From the NCBI RefSeq assembly GCF_003349955.1, contig NZ_QLKQ01000016.1:33659-97658 (forward strand): DNA of 64,000 nt, given 5' to 3'. Below are positions 18,578-28,189 of the stretch, piece by piece. Both the position numbers and the translations under genes were made by a program. The notes beneath the pieces are model-generated. The model was given only the letters and a program-made list of their open reading frames with translations, ran no database searches and had not been told where the DNA came from. Numbering within the stretch: the stretch's first letter is position 1; every line of letters begins with the position of its first letter. The DNA comes from Azospirillum brasilense. GTDB lineage: Bacteria; Pseudomonadota; Alphaproteobacteria; Azospirillales; Azospirillaceae.

Positions 18578-20032
18578 ATGGCGACACTCCTGGACGTTCT
18601 CGACGCCGCCGTCAACCACCACATGGCCGGGCGCCTCGCCGAGGCGGCGCAGGATTACCGCGTCGTGCTGGCGGTGGAGCCGGCGCAGCCCGACGCCCTG
18701 CATCTGCTCGGCGTGGCGGAGGCCCAGGGCGGCGCCCATGGGGCGGCGGCGGCGCTGATCGCCCGCTCGCTGCGGCTCCGCCCCGACGCGGCGGCGCCCT
18801 GGGCGAATCTCGGCGGCGCCCTGCGCGTTCTGGGCGACGCCGAGCGGGCCGACGCCGCGTTGACCCGCGCCCTGGCCCTCGACCCGGCCTTGCCCGACGC
18901 CTTGACGAATTTCGGTTCGGTGCGCCACACGCTGGCCGACTATCCCGCCGCGCTGGCGTGGCTGGAGCGCGCGGAGCGGCTGCGGCCCGGCCATCCGGAC
19001 ACCGCGCTCAACCGGGGCGTCGTGCTGCGCGACGCACGCCGCTTCGCGGAGTCCGACGCCCGCCTCGACGCCCTTCTGGCGGCACAGCCCAACCACGCCG
19101 ACGCGCATCTCGCGCGCGCCGTCGGCCGGCTGGTGCGGGGCGACCTGCGCGCCGGATGGGACGAATTCGAATGGCGCCCGCGCCGCCTGCCCGCCCCGCC
19201 CTGGGCCGGAGAACCCTTGGACGGCCGGCGCATCCTCCTGCACGCCGAGCAGGGCTTCGGCGACACCATCCAGTTCGCCCGCTACGCCCCGCTGGTCGCC
19301 CGCGCCGGGGGGAGGGTGATCCTGGACGTGCATCCGTTGCAGTTCCGTCTGCTGCGCTCGCTGGGGCCGGAGATCCAGGTGCTGGTGCGCGGCCCCGCGC
19401 CGGCGCCGCACGACCTCCACTGCCCGCTGATAAGCCTGCCGCGCGCCTTCGGCACCGATCTGGCGAGCATCCCCGCCCCTCCCGCCTACCTTTTCGCCGA
19501 GGCGGACGAGGTGGCGCGCTGGGGCCGCCGGCTCGCTGACATTGAAACGGGGAAGGGTTCGGGACCGCGCGTCGGGCTCGTCTGGGCGGGCAACCCGAAC
19601 CACCGCAACGACCGCAACCGCTCGATCCCCGCCGAGCGGCTGGCCCCGCTGCTCGACACGCCGGGGCTGCGGCTGTTCAGCCTTCAGACCGGCGACGCGA
19701 AAGCGGTCCGGCCCGCCGCCCTGCCCGACCTGACCGCGGGCATCCGCGACTTCGCCGACAGCGCGGCCATCCTGGCGAATCTCGACCTCGTCATCGCGGT
19801 CGACACGGCGACCATCCATCTGGCGGGCGCGCTCGGCGTGCCGGCGTGGCTGCTGCTGCCCTACGCGCCGGACTGGCGCTGGCTGCTCGACCGCGCGGAC
19901 AGCCCCTGGTACCCGTCGCTGCGCCTGTTCCGCCAACCCCGCCCCGGCGACTGGGACAGCGTCCTGCGCGCCGTCGCCACGGAGCTGGAGCGCTTCGCCG
20001 CCGCTCAGTTGGCGCCGCAGAAGCAGTCGTAA
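18578..20032 (+). CDS. TPR protein with C-terminal GT9-like glycosyltransferase domain
   Basis: A 484-residue protein. Residues ~1-190 are tetratricopeptide repeats (HHMAGRLAEAAQDYRVVL, DALHLLGVAEAQGG, PWANLGGALRVLGD). Residues ~210-480 resemble GT9/heptosyltransferases (LLHAEQGFGDTIQFARY, VGLVWAGNPNHRNDRNRS, IAVDTATIHLAGALG, DWRWLLDR). The same TPR module heads two other proteins in this window (36050 and 39443) with different catalytic domains. Position just upstream of the hook genes suggests glycosylation of flagellar or envelope proteins, which is inference. Its 3' end overlaps a small minus-strand ORF. Confidence 0.85.
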   Translation: MATLLDVLDAAVNHHMAGRLAEAAQDYRVVLAVEPAQPDALHLLGVAEAQGGAHGAAAALIARSLRLRPDAAAPWANLGGALRVLGDAERADAALTRALALDPALPDALTNFGSVRHTLADYPAALAWLERAERLRPGHPDTALNRGVVLRDARRFAESDARLDALLAAQPNHADAHLARAVGRLVRGDLRAGWDEFEWRPRRLPAPPWAGEPLDGRRILLHAEQGFGDTIQFARYAPLVARAGGRVILDVHPLQFRLLRSLGPEIQVLVRGPAPAPHDLHCPLISLPRAFGTDLASIPAPPAYLFAEADEVARWGRRLADIETGKGSGPRVGLVWAGNPNHRNDRNRSIPAERLAPLLDTPGLRLFSLQTGDAKAVRPAALPDLTAGIRDFADSAAILANLDLVIAVDTATIHLAGALGVPAWLLLPYAPDWRWLLDRADSPWYPSLRLFRQPRPGDWDSVLRAVATELERFAAAQLAPQKQS

Positions 20033-20223
20033 GGGTCGTTTCCGCAACAGCCGGAGCGCGGCGCCGCGGCCGGCAGCGCCGGCAACTCCATCGCCGGCAG
20101 GGACGCGTTGAAGGCGGCCACGTCGAAGGGCCGCGGGTCCGGCGGATCGAAGCGGAGCGGCGCGCTGCTCAGCGCGTGCCCCAGAAGGGCCGCCCCCAGC
20201 AGCGGTATCAGACATTGCTCCAC
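20005..20223 (-). CDS. small Cys-rich hypothetical protein
   Basis: A possible 72-residue protein read from a GTG. It has a short hydrophobic start (CLIPLLGAALLGHAL), a Pro-rich middle and a Cys-rich end (SGCCGNDPYDCFCGAN). It overlaps the 3' end of the TPR-glycosyltransferase gene by 28 bases. No ribosome-binding site is clear and I do not recognise a family. It is kept because the composition is protein-like and the ORF fills an otherwise empty interval, but it may be spurious. Confidence 0.35.
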   Translation of the reverse strand: MEQCLIPLLGAALLGHALSSAPLRFDPPDPRPFDVAAFNASLPAMELPALPAAAPRSGCCGNDPYDCFCGAN

Positions 20224-20484
20224 GCGGTCCAAGGCGGCCTCCCCCCGGCGGCTCCTCCGCCGGCGCGCATCCCGTTTCCCTTCCCCCGTTCTAGCGCAGC
20301 CCCCGTCCGGCCACGCCCTGTCCTTTGGTCATACCGGAGGATAGGCGGAGCGACGGGAGCTTTCTTCCCTGCACCGCAAGGGCTGCTAGGCCAATTTTTC
20401 CCAGCGCGCGGCAAAAACGGGGCCGGCGCGGCCTTTTGTCAGGGTTTCCATTAGAAAACAAAGGCATAACAAGGGATACGCAGT

Positions 20485-20500
20485 TGGCACCGTCCTTGCT
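20485..20500 (+). promoter_or_regulatory. sigma-54 (RpoN) promoter of flgE
   Basis: The sequence TGGCACCGTCCTTGCT matches the -24/-12 consensus exactly, with the GG (20486-20487) and GC (20498-20499) doublets ten bases apart. It lies 50 bases upstream of the flgE start, in a 320-base gap that holds no other gene. This indicates RpoN-dependent expression of the hook gene, as for class II/III genes in other flagellar hierarchies. An enhancer site was not identified. Confidence 0.85.
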
Positions 20501-20549
20501 TACCCGAATGGCAACGAATTCTGCCCTTTCCGCGTGGAGATCCCTGGCC

Positions 20550-23500
20550 ATGAGCATCTTCGGTTCGATGACCACCGCCGTCCTCGGCCTGAGCGCGCAG
20601 TCGAAGGCCCTCGGTCACATCTCTGACAACATCGCCAACGCCTCGACGGTCGGCTACAAGCGGGTCAACACCGCCTTCGAGACGCTGGTGCTGCAGTCCA
20701 ACGAGCGGTTGCACGCGCCGGGCGGCGTGACGGCGGCGCCGGTCTTCATGAACAACATCCAGGGCAACCTGACCCAGGTGCAGAGCCCGACCAACGCCGC
20801 CATCCAGGGCCAGGGCTTCTTCAGCGTGTCCAAGCTCAGCCGCGGCCTGACCGGCCCCGGCCAGCAAGGCGAAACGGTGCAGACCCAGACCGGCACGCTG
20901 AACGCCGACAACGTCTACTACACCCGCGTCGGCGACTTCGAGCTGGACAAGAACCGCTATCTGGTGAACAGTGCCGGCTTCGCGCTGAACGGCTGGATCG
21001 TCGACGACGTGACCGGCCAGTTGAAGAAGGACGTGGTGCAGCCGCTCCAGGTCAACACCCTGACCGACAAGCCGCAGTCGACCAACAGCATCACGCTGGG
21101 CGCCAACTTGCCGGCCACCCCGACGCCGGGCGTGCCGATCCCGTCCTCCAGCATCCAGGTCTACGACACCCAGGGCAACGCCCGGACCATCCAGTTCAAC
21201 TGGCGCCAGGACGCCTCCAACGCGTGGCGCCTGGGCATCGAGGCGCCGGGAAGCTCGACCCAGCCGGTCGCCGGTTCCTTCACCGGCGGCGCCGCCTCCA
21301 TGGCGGCGGGCAGCCAGGTGGCCGGCGTGACCCCGGTGGCCCAGGTCAGCCAGGTGCTGGTCAACGGCACGACGTCCTTCCCGTCCTCGTCGGTCACAGT
21401 CAGCGGCCGCACCAACTACTATCCGGACGGCACGTCGCAGGACAACATCCGGGTCGGCGACACCTACACCCTGAACATCAACGGCAGCCCGCCCGTCACG
21501 GTCGCGGTGACCGCCGCGAACATCGCGAACTTCTCGAACTTCACGGACGTGGCGAACGCGCTGGCCAGCGCGGTCAACGCGATGGTGCCGGCTCCCTACA
21601 CCGCCGAGATCGACAGCAGCGACCCGCGCAAGGTGCTGGTGAAGAAGCTGGACGGCACGCCGGTCGAGGTCAGCGGCTCCTTCGCCAACACCAAGCCACA
21701 GCTCAGCACGGTCAGCGGTCCTTCGACCAACCTGACCGGTTCGGTCAGCGGCGACCAGCGCAGCACCTTCACCTTCTCCACCGCCGCCATCGACGTGGGC
21801 GACGAGTTCCGCATCACCGTGGCGGGCAAGGAATTCAAGACGCGCGTCACCTCGGCCAACATCGGCACGCTGGTGGACATCAACGGCGTGGTCGCCAATC
21901 TGGCCAACCAGATCAACACCGCCGTGCCGTCGCTGAACGTCAACGCCCTGATCGGCACGGCCACGGTTCCGGCGGGTACGGCCAACCAGCTCGTGCTGGA
22001 CGGCACCGCCGCGACGCCGACCTTTACGGCCACCTACGGCGTGACCAACGCCGACAGCCGCGACAACAACATCAGCGCCTCCACCCCCGTGGACTATCAG
22101 GCGGCGACGCCGACCATCACGCAGGCCGCCACCGCCGCCCTGCCCGAGATCACCCATGTCACCTTCCCGTCGACGGCGGCGCTGAAGGTGCCGGACCAGT
22201 ACGTCGTCAACGTGCTCGGCGTCGAGTTCAAGACCACGGTCACCTACTCGAACATCAACACGCTGAAGGACATGAACGGCGTGGTGGATGATCTGGTGAC
22301 GCAGATCAACAGCCAGGGGCTGGCGGTGACCGCCATGCGCAACCCCGCCTCGGGCGCCCTGGTCCTGACGGGAACCCCCGGCGCGGCCCTGGGCGTCAGC
22401 GGCAGCAAGCTGGACATCACCGGCACCGACAATGTGCGGGTCGGCGACAGCTACACCGTCCGGGTGGACGGCGTTCCCTATGCGGTCTCGGTCACCGCCG
22501 ACAACATCCTGACCATGGGAACCTACGGCGGCATCGCCAACGCGCTGGCCGCCCAGATCAACTCGGCCCGGCCCCAGGCGCCGGTCATCGCATCGGTGGT
22601 CAATTCGCAGCTTCAGGTCACCGCCCGCAACCCCGGCACGTCCTTCAAGATCGACCAGGAGTACAGCTCGGGCTCGGCCTCCAACAACCAGGTGAACGGC
22701 CCGACGATCAGCGCGCCGACGGACTCGCGCGGCCAGCGCCAGGAATTCTCCTACCCGCAGACGCAGATCGATGTCGGCGACGTCTACACGGTCTCGGTCG
22801 ATGGCATGCCGATCTCGGTGAAGGTGGACAAGTCGAACTACGGCAACTTCCAGGACATCAACGGCGTCCTTCAGGAACTGGCGAACCGCGTCAACGCCGC
22901 CAACCTGAACGTCGTCGCCACCTCGACCGGCGGCCGGCTGACCCTTACCCACAACACCTCGACCACCGGCAAGTTCGAGGCTAAGGCCAGCATCCAGAAC
23001 GCCACCGGCAGCTCCGGCACGCTGACCGCCTCCACCACCACCTCCAACGTGGCGGGGGTGCGGCAATCGGAATCGGTGACGCTGACCGGCACGCCTGGCG
23101 ACAAGGGCGCCGAATACTCGGTCCTGATCAACGGCCAGCCCATCACCTACAAGACGACGGGCGAGGAGACCTCGATGGAGACCATCGCGGCCAGCCTCGC
23201 CAATCTGGTGAACAAGGAAACAGCCCTGCCGGTGACCGCCAGCGCGGAGGGCAGCGTGCTGAAGCTGGTCGCCAAGTCGGCAAGCGGCACGGCGGCCGAC
23301 CAGTTCACCCTGGAAACCGCCGCCCAGGCCGGCACCACGCCCGCGCACGTCCTGCTGAACTTCGGCACCGATCCCGGCAATGTCGGCACCATCACCAGCG
23401 TCAGCACGGCGAAGGTCGGCACCGGGACGGCGGTGACCTCCGCCAATCAGGCGGTGGGGGCGGACGCCAACGTGACCTTCACGGTGGATTACGGCTTCGG

Positions 23501-23969
23501 CCCGCAGCAGATCACCCTGAACCTCGGCCAGATCGGCAAGTCGGGCGGCGTCACCCAGTTCGCCGGCAACGAGATCAACGTGCGCGAACTGGTGCAGGAC
23601 GGCGCCTCGCGCGGCCAGTACAAGGAGGTGGTCTACGGCGACAACGGCGACGTGATCGTGAACTACGACAACGGCCGCAGCCGCGTCATAGGGCGCATCC
23701 CGGTGGTCACCTTCAACAACCCCAACGCCCTGCAGCGCGAGGCGGGCGGCGTCTACATCGAGACGGACGACGGCGGCCGGCCGAACTTCAACGATCCCGA
23801 CACCAACGGGGCCGGCGCGGTGGTCGCGAACAGCGTGGAATCCTCCAACGTGGACATCGCGGACGAGTTCACCAAGCTGATCGTCACCCAGCGCACCTAC
23901 TCCGCCAACACCAAGATCGTCACGACCTCCGACGAGATGCTCCAGGAAGTCCTCGGCCTGAAGCGCTAA
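20550..23969 (+). CDS. flgE: flagellar hook protein FlgE, oversized with internal repeats
   Basis: The subunit of the flagellar hook. The N-terminus is canonical (MSIFGSMTTAVLGLSAQS, DNIANASTVGYKRV, GQGFFSV), as is the C-terminus (SVESSNVDIADEFTKLIVTQRTYSANT). At 1139 residues it is nearly three times E. coli FlgE (about 400). The extra mass is at least six diverged copies of a ~85-130 residue domain starting near residues 301, 415, 546, 630, 741 and 851. Each has a V-G-D-x-Y-x-V-x-V-x-G strand motif and a later L-A-x-x-I-N helix. GGAGA precedes the ATG, and a sigma-54 promoter lies upstream. Confidence 0.95.
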   Translation: MSIFGSMTTAVLGLSAQSKALGHISDNIANASTVGYKRVNTAFETLVLQSNERLHAPGGVTAAPVFMNNIQGNLTQVQSPTNAAIQGQGFFSVSKLSRGLTGPGQQGETVQTQTGTLNADNVYYTRVGDFELDKNRYLVNSAGFALNGWIVDDVTGQLKKDVVQPLQVNTLTDKPQSTNSITLGANLPATPTPGVPIPSSSIQVYDTQGNARTIQFNWRQDASNAWRLGIEAPGSSTQPVAGSFTGGAASMAAGSQVAGVTPVAQVSQVLVNGTTSFPSSSVTVSGRTNYYPDGTSQDNIRVGDTYTLNINGSPPVTVAVTAANIANFSNFTDVANALASAVNAMVPAPYTAEIDSSDPRKVLVKKLDGTPVEVSGSFANTKPQLSTVSGPSTNLTGSVSGDQRSTFTFSTAAIDVGDEFRITVAGKEFKTRVTSANIGTLVDINGVVANLANQINTAVPSLNVNALIGTATVPAGTANQLVLDGTAATPTFTATYGVTNADSRDNNISASTPVDYQAATPTITQAATAALPEITHVTFPSTAALKVPDQYVVNVLGVEFKTTVTYSNINTLKDMNGVVDDLVTQINSQGLAVTAMRNPASGALVLTGTPGAALGVSGSKLDITGTDNVRVGDSYTVRVDGVPYAVSVTADNILTMGTYGGIANALAAQINSARPQAPVIASVVNSQLQVTARNPGTSFKIDQEYSSGSASNNQVNGPTISAPTDSRGQRQEFSYPQTQIDVGDVYTVSVDGMPISVKVDKSNYGNFQDINGVLQELANRVNAANLNVVATSTGGRLTLTHNTSTTGKFEAKASIQNATGSSGTLTASTTTSNVAGVRQSESVTLTGTPGDKGAEYSVLINGQPITYKTTGEETSMETIAASLANLVNKETALPVTASAEGSVLKLVAKSASGTAADQFTLETAAQAGTTPAHVLLNFGTDPGNVGTITSVSTAKVGTGTAVTSANQAVGADANVTFTVDYGFGPQQITLNLGQIGKSGGVTQFAGNEINVRELVQDGASRGQYKEVVYGDNGDVIVNYDNGRSRVIGRIPVVTFNNPNALQREAGGVYIETDDGGRPNFNDPDTNGAGAVVANSVESSNVDIADEFTKLIVTQRTYSANTKIVTTSDEMLQEVLGLKR

Positions 23970-24047
23970 GCGCGCTCCTGACCACGCGGGCGGGCGCCCG
24001 ATCCGCGCCCAGCCCGGCCTATCCCGCAGACGAAAGGTCCAACGACC

Positions 24048-25454
24048 ATGTCCCTCTTCGGCGCCCTCGGCAGCGCGACGGCCAGCCTCCGTGCGGTCCA
24101 GGCCCAGGTGAAGCTGGTCTCGGACAACGTCGCCCGCGCCGACGATCCCACCCGCACCCGGCACACCGTGTCGAACGTGCTGGATTCCAACGGGTTCGTC
24201 CTCACCTCCCAGTACCGCCGCGAGGTCGATTCCGCCCTGCTCAGCCAGGTGCAGGACCTGACCGCGCGCGAGGGCTCCTCGTCCACCAAATCCTCCTACA
24301 TGCAGCAGCTCGGCGACCTGCTGCGCACGACCAGCGGCAAGCCGCAGCTGAACCAATACGCCGAGGCCTTCCAGACCGCCTGGAAGGCGGTGGAGACCTC
24401 TCCGGAAAGCGAGGTCGCGCAGTACCAGCTCATCCAGGCCGCCGACACCTTCGCGCGCGAGATCAACCGCGTGTCCCAGGGCGTGGAGGACATGGACCGG
24501 GAAATCCAGGGCGACCTCAGCCAGTCGGTCGGCGAGGTGAACCGGTTGCTGAAGGAAATCGAGAGCATCAACAACAACATCGTGTCGCTGCAGGGCTACG
24601 GCTCCGCCGGCAACGAGGTGGCCGACAAGCGCGACGGGCTGATCCGCGAGTTGAGCACCTATGTCGGCGTGCGCACGATGGCCCGCCCGGACGGCCGCAT
24701 CGCCGTCTTCACCCCCACGGGGCTGGCGCTGGTCGACAGCCAGGCGGCAAATCTTTCCTACGAGGGCGGCAATATCAACCTGACGGTGGGCAATCAAGTC
24801 ACCAACGTCAACCAGCACCTGAAGGAGGGCAAGGTCGCCGCGCTGATGAACCTGCGCGCCGACGGCTCCACCGCCAATCCGCCGCAGGCGGCCAGCGCCG
24901 ACCCGACCACCGAGGTGATCCGCAAGCTGCGCTCGCAGCTCGACGCCTACGCGCAGATGTTCACCGGTTCGACCAAGCCCGGCGAGCCCACCAGCTTCCG
25001 CGACGCCTACGACCAGGCGAAGACGGTGCCGGGCGAGGAAGGCACGCAGTTCTTCATGGGCAACGACCGCTTCACCATCCACGTGAACGAGAACCTGCTG
25101 AACAACACGAAGAAACTGAAGAGCGCGGCCGTCAAGGACGTGGTGACGGCGCTCAGCGCCACCGGCCGCAGCTTCCAGTCCGACGGGCTGAAGCTGGAGG
25201 GCGCGTCCTTCAGCTCCATCACCAGCAACATCACCGGCGGCTGGATGTCCGCGGCCAAGACCGCGATGGACAAGTCCTCCCTGGACAAGGACTCCCGCCA
25301 GATCCTGGAGGAGCGCTACCACGCGACGACCGGCGTCAACATCGACGAGGAAATCGCGAATCTGCAACAGCTCCAGACCTCCTACGCCGCGTCGGCACGG
25401 GTCATGCAAGTGGCCAACACGATGTTTGACGCGCTGGAGGCGATCGTCCGATGA
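24048..25454 (+). CDS. flgK: flagellar hook-associated protein 1 FlgK
   Basis: A 468-residue hook-filament junction protein. The N-terminal coil (MSLFGALGSATASLRAVQAQV, SDNVARADDPTRTR) and the C-terminal coil (TGVNIDEEIANLQQLQTSYAASARVMQ) are typical of HAP1. The central region is shorter than in E. coli FlgK. It follows flgE by 78 bases with no visible terminator and overlaps flgL by four bases, so flgE-flgK-flgL probably share a transcript. Confidence 0.93.
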   Translation: MSLFGALGSATASLRAVQAQVKLVSDNVARADDPTRTRHTVSNVLDSNGFVLTSQYRREVDSALLSQVQDLTAREGSSSTKSSYMQQLGDLLRTTSGKPQLNQYAEAFQTAWKAVETSPESEVAQYQLIQAADTFAREINRVSQGVEDMDREIQGDLSQSVGEVNRLLKEIESINNNIVSLQGYGSAGNEVADKRDGLIRELSTYVGVRTMARPDGRIAVFTPTGLALVDSQAANLSYEGGNINLTVGNQVTNVNQHLKEGKVAALMNLRADGSTANPPQAASADPTTEVIRKLRSQLDAYAQMFTGSTKPGEPTSFRDAYDQAKTVPGEEGTQFFMGNDRFTIHVNENLLNNTKKLKSAAVKDVVTALSATGRSFQSDGLKLEGASFSSITSNITGGWMSAAKTAMDKSSLDKDSRQILEERYHATTGVNIDEEIANLQQLQTSYAASARVMQVANTMFDALEAIVR

Positions 25455-27517
25455 GCTCCATCACCCAAGTCAGCAGCTACGCCAAGTATCTTGGCCTGGT
25501 TCGCAACCTGACCAACGGCCAGAACAAGGTGGACACGCTCTCGGAGCAATTGACCACCGGCAAGAAGTCCACCGACCTGAACGCCTATGGCGCCGAAACG
25601 CAGAAGCTGCTGGCCCTGCGGGCCGAGCTGGTCCAGCGCGAGGCCTACGTCCAGAACATCAACACCGCGTCGCCGCGCGTGAAGGCGACCGACACGGTGC
25701 TGAACAGCCTGGAGAAGCTCGCCACGGACTGGCAGAGCAGCAACCTGATGCCGTTCCAGCCGGGGCCGGCCACCGTCACCTCCGCCTTCAACAGCAACCC
25801 CGACGCGCTGAAGCTGACGGTCAACGGCGACAAGTCCACCTTCACCCAGAACGCCCGCTACACCGTGACCTCCACCCCCTCGAAGGACGGGGTCAACGGC
25901 TCGTTCGACGTGACGGTGACCGACGGGCTGGGCGGCAAGACCACCCGCACCATCAATCTGAAGACCGTGCCCCCCAGCGACGGCGGCGGCTACAACTTCA
26001 AGATCGACGGCGGCCCCGGCGGAGGCGCGGTGCTGAATCTCAGCTTCGACCAGCTCACCGCGGCGTCGAGCAGCACCTTCAACGTGAGCTGGCCGCAGGC
26101 CAACGACATGCGCGACCGGGTCGAGGGCGCGCTCCGCGACATCCAGCAGCTCCTGAACGAGCAGTTCGGCGACCGCTACCTGTTCGCCGGCTCGCGCTAC
26201 GGCACCGAACCGGTCGGCGACCTGCTGGCCCAGCCGCAGTCCACCCGCGTGACGCTGAACGGGTCGATGGTCAACACCGACGACTACTTCGAGGTGTCGA
26301 TCGACGGCAAGCCCTTCGGCTATCAGGTCCAGCCGGGCGATCCGAAGACCGTCACCTTCGTCGCCAGCACGCTCAACAGCCTGATCCAGTCGGCCAACCC
26401 GAAGCTGCCGATCATCGCCTCCGCCGCCAACGGCATCATCTCGCTGATCAGCGAGGACCAGAGCCGGACGTTCGACGTGCAGGCGCGCGTCCAGAACTCG
26501 ATGAGCATCGACAACTCGATGACGGCGCCGACCACCACCCAGGCGGCGACACTGCCGGCACCCGCCGGCACCGGGCTGAAGCAGATCGACAGCTTCGCGC
26601 TGACCGGCGACGGCGTGGACATCGGCGACACCTACGAGATCAACGTCACCGTCGGCGACCCGGACGACCCCTTCAACCGGAAATACTATTCGGAACACCC
26701 GGACGAGCCGGAGGACCTGCCGCCCTACCAGCAATACACGGTCCGCTACACGGTCACGGAGAAAGACTACAACAACGGCGTCACCGACGTGTCGAAGGTG
26801 GCCGATATGCTGCGCGCCGAGTTCACCAAGACCAGCCCGGTGCCGCCGGTGACCATCGACCCCGCCGGCAACGGATCGACCATCCAGTTGACCAGCAACA
26901 GCACGATGGACCCCAACCATCCGTCACGCGTGCAGCAGTTCTCCACCTCGGTGCGGGCGGTCAACGGTCAGATCGACAACACCATCTCGGTCGCGACCCT
27001 GCCGTCGCAGGCCGACGCCCTGACCGACCTGCCCTATGTGGACCCGCCGGACCTGCCCTTCTACGATTCGGAATACATGTCGAACCGGAAGAACAGCAAG
27101 GCGTGGGACAAGGCGGCGGTCACCATCGACGACGGCCAGACGCTGACCTACGGCGTTACCAGCGACGACCGCGCCTTCCAGAAGCTGGTCGCCGCCTTCC
27201 GCATGGCCCACGTCGCCGCGTCCAACCCCGGCAAGTACGAGGAATACATCACCAAGTCGCGGGAGCTGATGGCCCAGGCCAAGGACGAGGTGCGCTCGGT
27301 CCACTCCAAGGTGGCCTCCGACCTCGCGACGCTGGAGGAGAAGAAGACCGCCCACACCACCGCGTCGGCCACGGTGGTGGAGCGCATCGCCGGCATCGAA
27401 GGCATCGACGAGACCGAGGTGGCGGCCCGCCTGCGCACCTCCATGAACGCCCTGGAGGCCGCCTACACGGTCGCCGGCCAGCGCCAGAAGCTGTCGCTGC
27501 TCAACTACATCAGCTGA
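25451..27517 (+). CDS. flgL: flagellar hook-associated protein 3 FlgL, extended
   Basis: A 688-residue HAP3, much longer than the usual ~300-400. The N-terminus (YLGLVRNLTNGQNKVDTLSEQL, TTGKKSTDL) and the C-terminus (RLRTSMNALEAAYTVAGQRQKLSLLNYI) form the flagellin-like coiled core. The middle carries domains resembling the FlgE repeats: one at about residues 277-340 (DDYFEVSIDGKPFGYQV, then PIIASAANG) and another near 385-480 (GVDIGDTYEINV). It is translationally coupled to flgK and followed by a strong bidirectional terminator. Confidence 0.92.
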   Translation: MSSITQVSSYAKYLGLVRNLTNGQNKVDTLSEQLTTGKKSTDLNAYGAETQKLLALRAELVQREAYVQNINTASPRVKATDTVLNSLEKLATDWQSSNLMPFQPGPATVTSAFNSNPDALKLTVNGDKSTFTQNARYTVTSTPSKDGVNGSFDVTVTDGLGGKTTRTINLKTVPPSDGGGYNFKIDGGPGGGAVLNLSFDQLTAASSSTFNVSWPQANDMRDRVEGALRDIQQLLNEQFGDRYLFAGSRYGTEPVGDLLAQPQSTRVTLNGSMVNTDDYFEVSIDGKPFGYQVQPGDPKTVTFVASTLNSLIQSANPKLPIIASAANGIISLISEDQSRTFDVQARVQNSMSIDNSMTAPTTTQAATLPAPAGTGLKQIDSFALTGDGVDIGDTYEINVTVGDPDDPFNRKYYSEHPDEPEDLPPYQQYTVRYTVTEKDYNNGVTDVSKVADMLRAEFTKTSPVPPVTIDPAGNGSTIQLTSNSTMDPNHPSRVQQFSTSVRAVNGQIDNTISVATLPSQADALTDLPYVDPPDLPFYDSEYMSNRKNSKAWDKAAVTIDDGQTLTYGVTSDDRAFQKLVAAFRMAHVAASNPGKYEEYITKSRELMAQAKDEVRSVHSKVASDLATLEEKKTAHTTASATVVERIAGIEGIDETEVAARLRTSMNALEAAYTVAGQRQKLSLLNYIS

Positions 27518-27521
27518 AGGC

Positions 27522-27563
27522 GCAACGGTTCCCTCCCCGGCGCAGCGGAGAGGGAACCGTTGC
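27522..27563. repeat. perfect 14-bp inverted repeat after flgL
   Basis: GCAACGGTTCCCTC and its exact complement flank a 14-base GC-rich loop (CCCGGCGCAGCG core). It starts four bases after the flgL stop. The loop composition recalls the GC-rich intergenic palindromes elsewhere in the window. Confidence 0.75.
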
Positions 27564-27573
27564 CGAACAAAAA

Positions 27574-27601
27574 AAACCGGCGTCCCTTGGGACGCCGGTT
27601 T
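27574..27601. terminator. bidirectional rho-independent terminator between flgL and flaF
   Basis: A perfect stem AAACCGGCGTCCC / GGGACGCCGGTTT with a two-base loop, with A8 on the left and T4 on the right, so it can stop flgL transcription rightward and flaF transcription leftward. Confidence 0.9.
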
Positions 27602-27623
27602 TCTTATGGGACGCGCGTGGATA

Positions 27624-28097
27624 TCAGATCGAGATCCGCAGCGACTGGCGCGGCGGCTGGCTGTCCGGCGCGGCAACCGGGGGGGCCATCGGAGGACGGG
27701 CCGCCTGCGGAGCCGGAGCCGGCTGCCCTGGGGCGACCGTGTCGGGGCGGGCGGTCAGGCCGCTGGCCACCGACCGGTTGATGCTGATGAGGGTTTCCAG
27801 CTTCGACACGTCGAGATCGATCAGGCGGGCGACCGTCTCGCGGTCGACCAGCAGCGACAGGGCGGCGATGTTGGTCCGCACCTCCGGCGGGTGACCGCAA
27901 TCCTCCTCGGTCATCGCGGCCTGGAAAATCGTCCAAAGGCGCTGGTTCAATTGCAGGGCGCCGCGAAGCGTCTCTTCGTTCACGGGGCTGCGCCCGGCAT
28001 CGATCAGGCGCCGTGACGCCTCCGCCAAAGCCCAGGCCTCGACATCGCGCGGATTGTCGGAGGTCGGCTTGTTCGCGTATGTCGGTGTCGGCTTCAT
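27624..28097 (-). CDS. flaF: flagellar biosynthesis regulator FlaF
   Basis: A 157-residue FlaF, an alphaproteobacterial protein needed for flagellin synthesis or export and acting with FlbT. The family core reads ALQLNQRLWTIFQAAM and VRTNIAALSLLVDRET. The last ~40 residues are a Pro/Ala-rich tail (APAPQAARPPMAPP) not usual for FlaF. GAGG lies upstream of the ATG. It is convergent with the hook operon. No flbT or flagellin gene is adjacent. Confidence 0.87.
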   Translation of the reverse strand: MKPTPTYANKPTSDNPRDVEAWALAEASRRLIDAGRSPVNEETLRGALQLNQRLWTIFQAAMTEEDCGHPPEVRTNIAALSLLVDRETVARLIDLDVSKLETLISINRSVASGLTARPDTVAPGQPAPAPQAARPPMAPPVAAPDSQPPRQSLRISI

Positions 28098-28189
28098 TCC
28101 AAACCCTCGGGACAGGCCGCCGGACAGAGCAATGCTGAATCAGGTCCGGACCAAAAGGATTGTCAGCGATCCTTCAATCCTTGTCAACT

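Noticed and set aside
20451..25409. 1652-codon open frame on the minus strand opposite flgE and flgK
   Set aside because: It is the complement of strongly supported flagellar genes; long antisense frames are expected in GC-rich coding DNA, and the product is low-complexity Arg/Gly/Val/His-rich without a domain.
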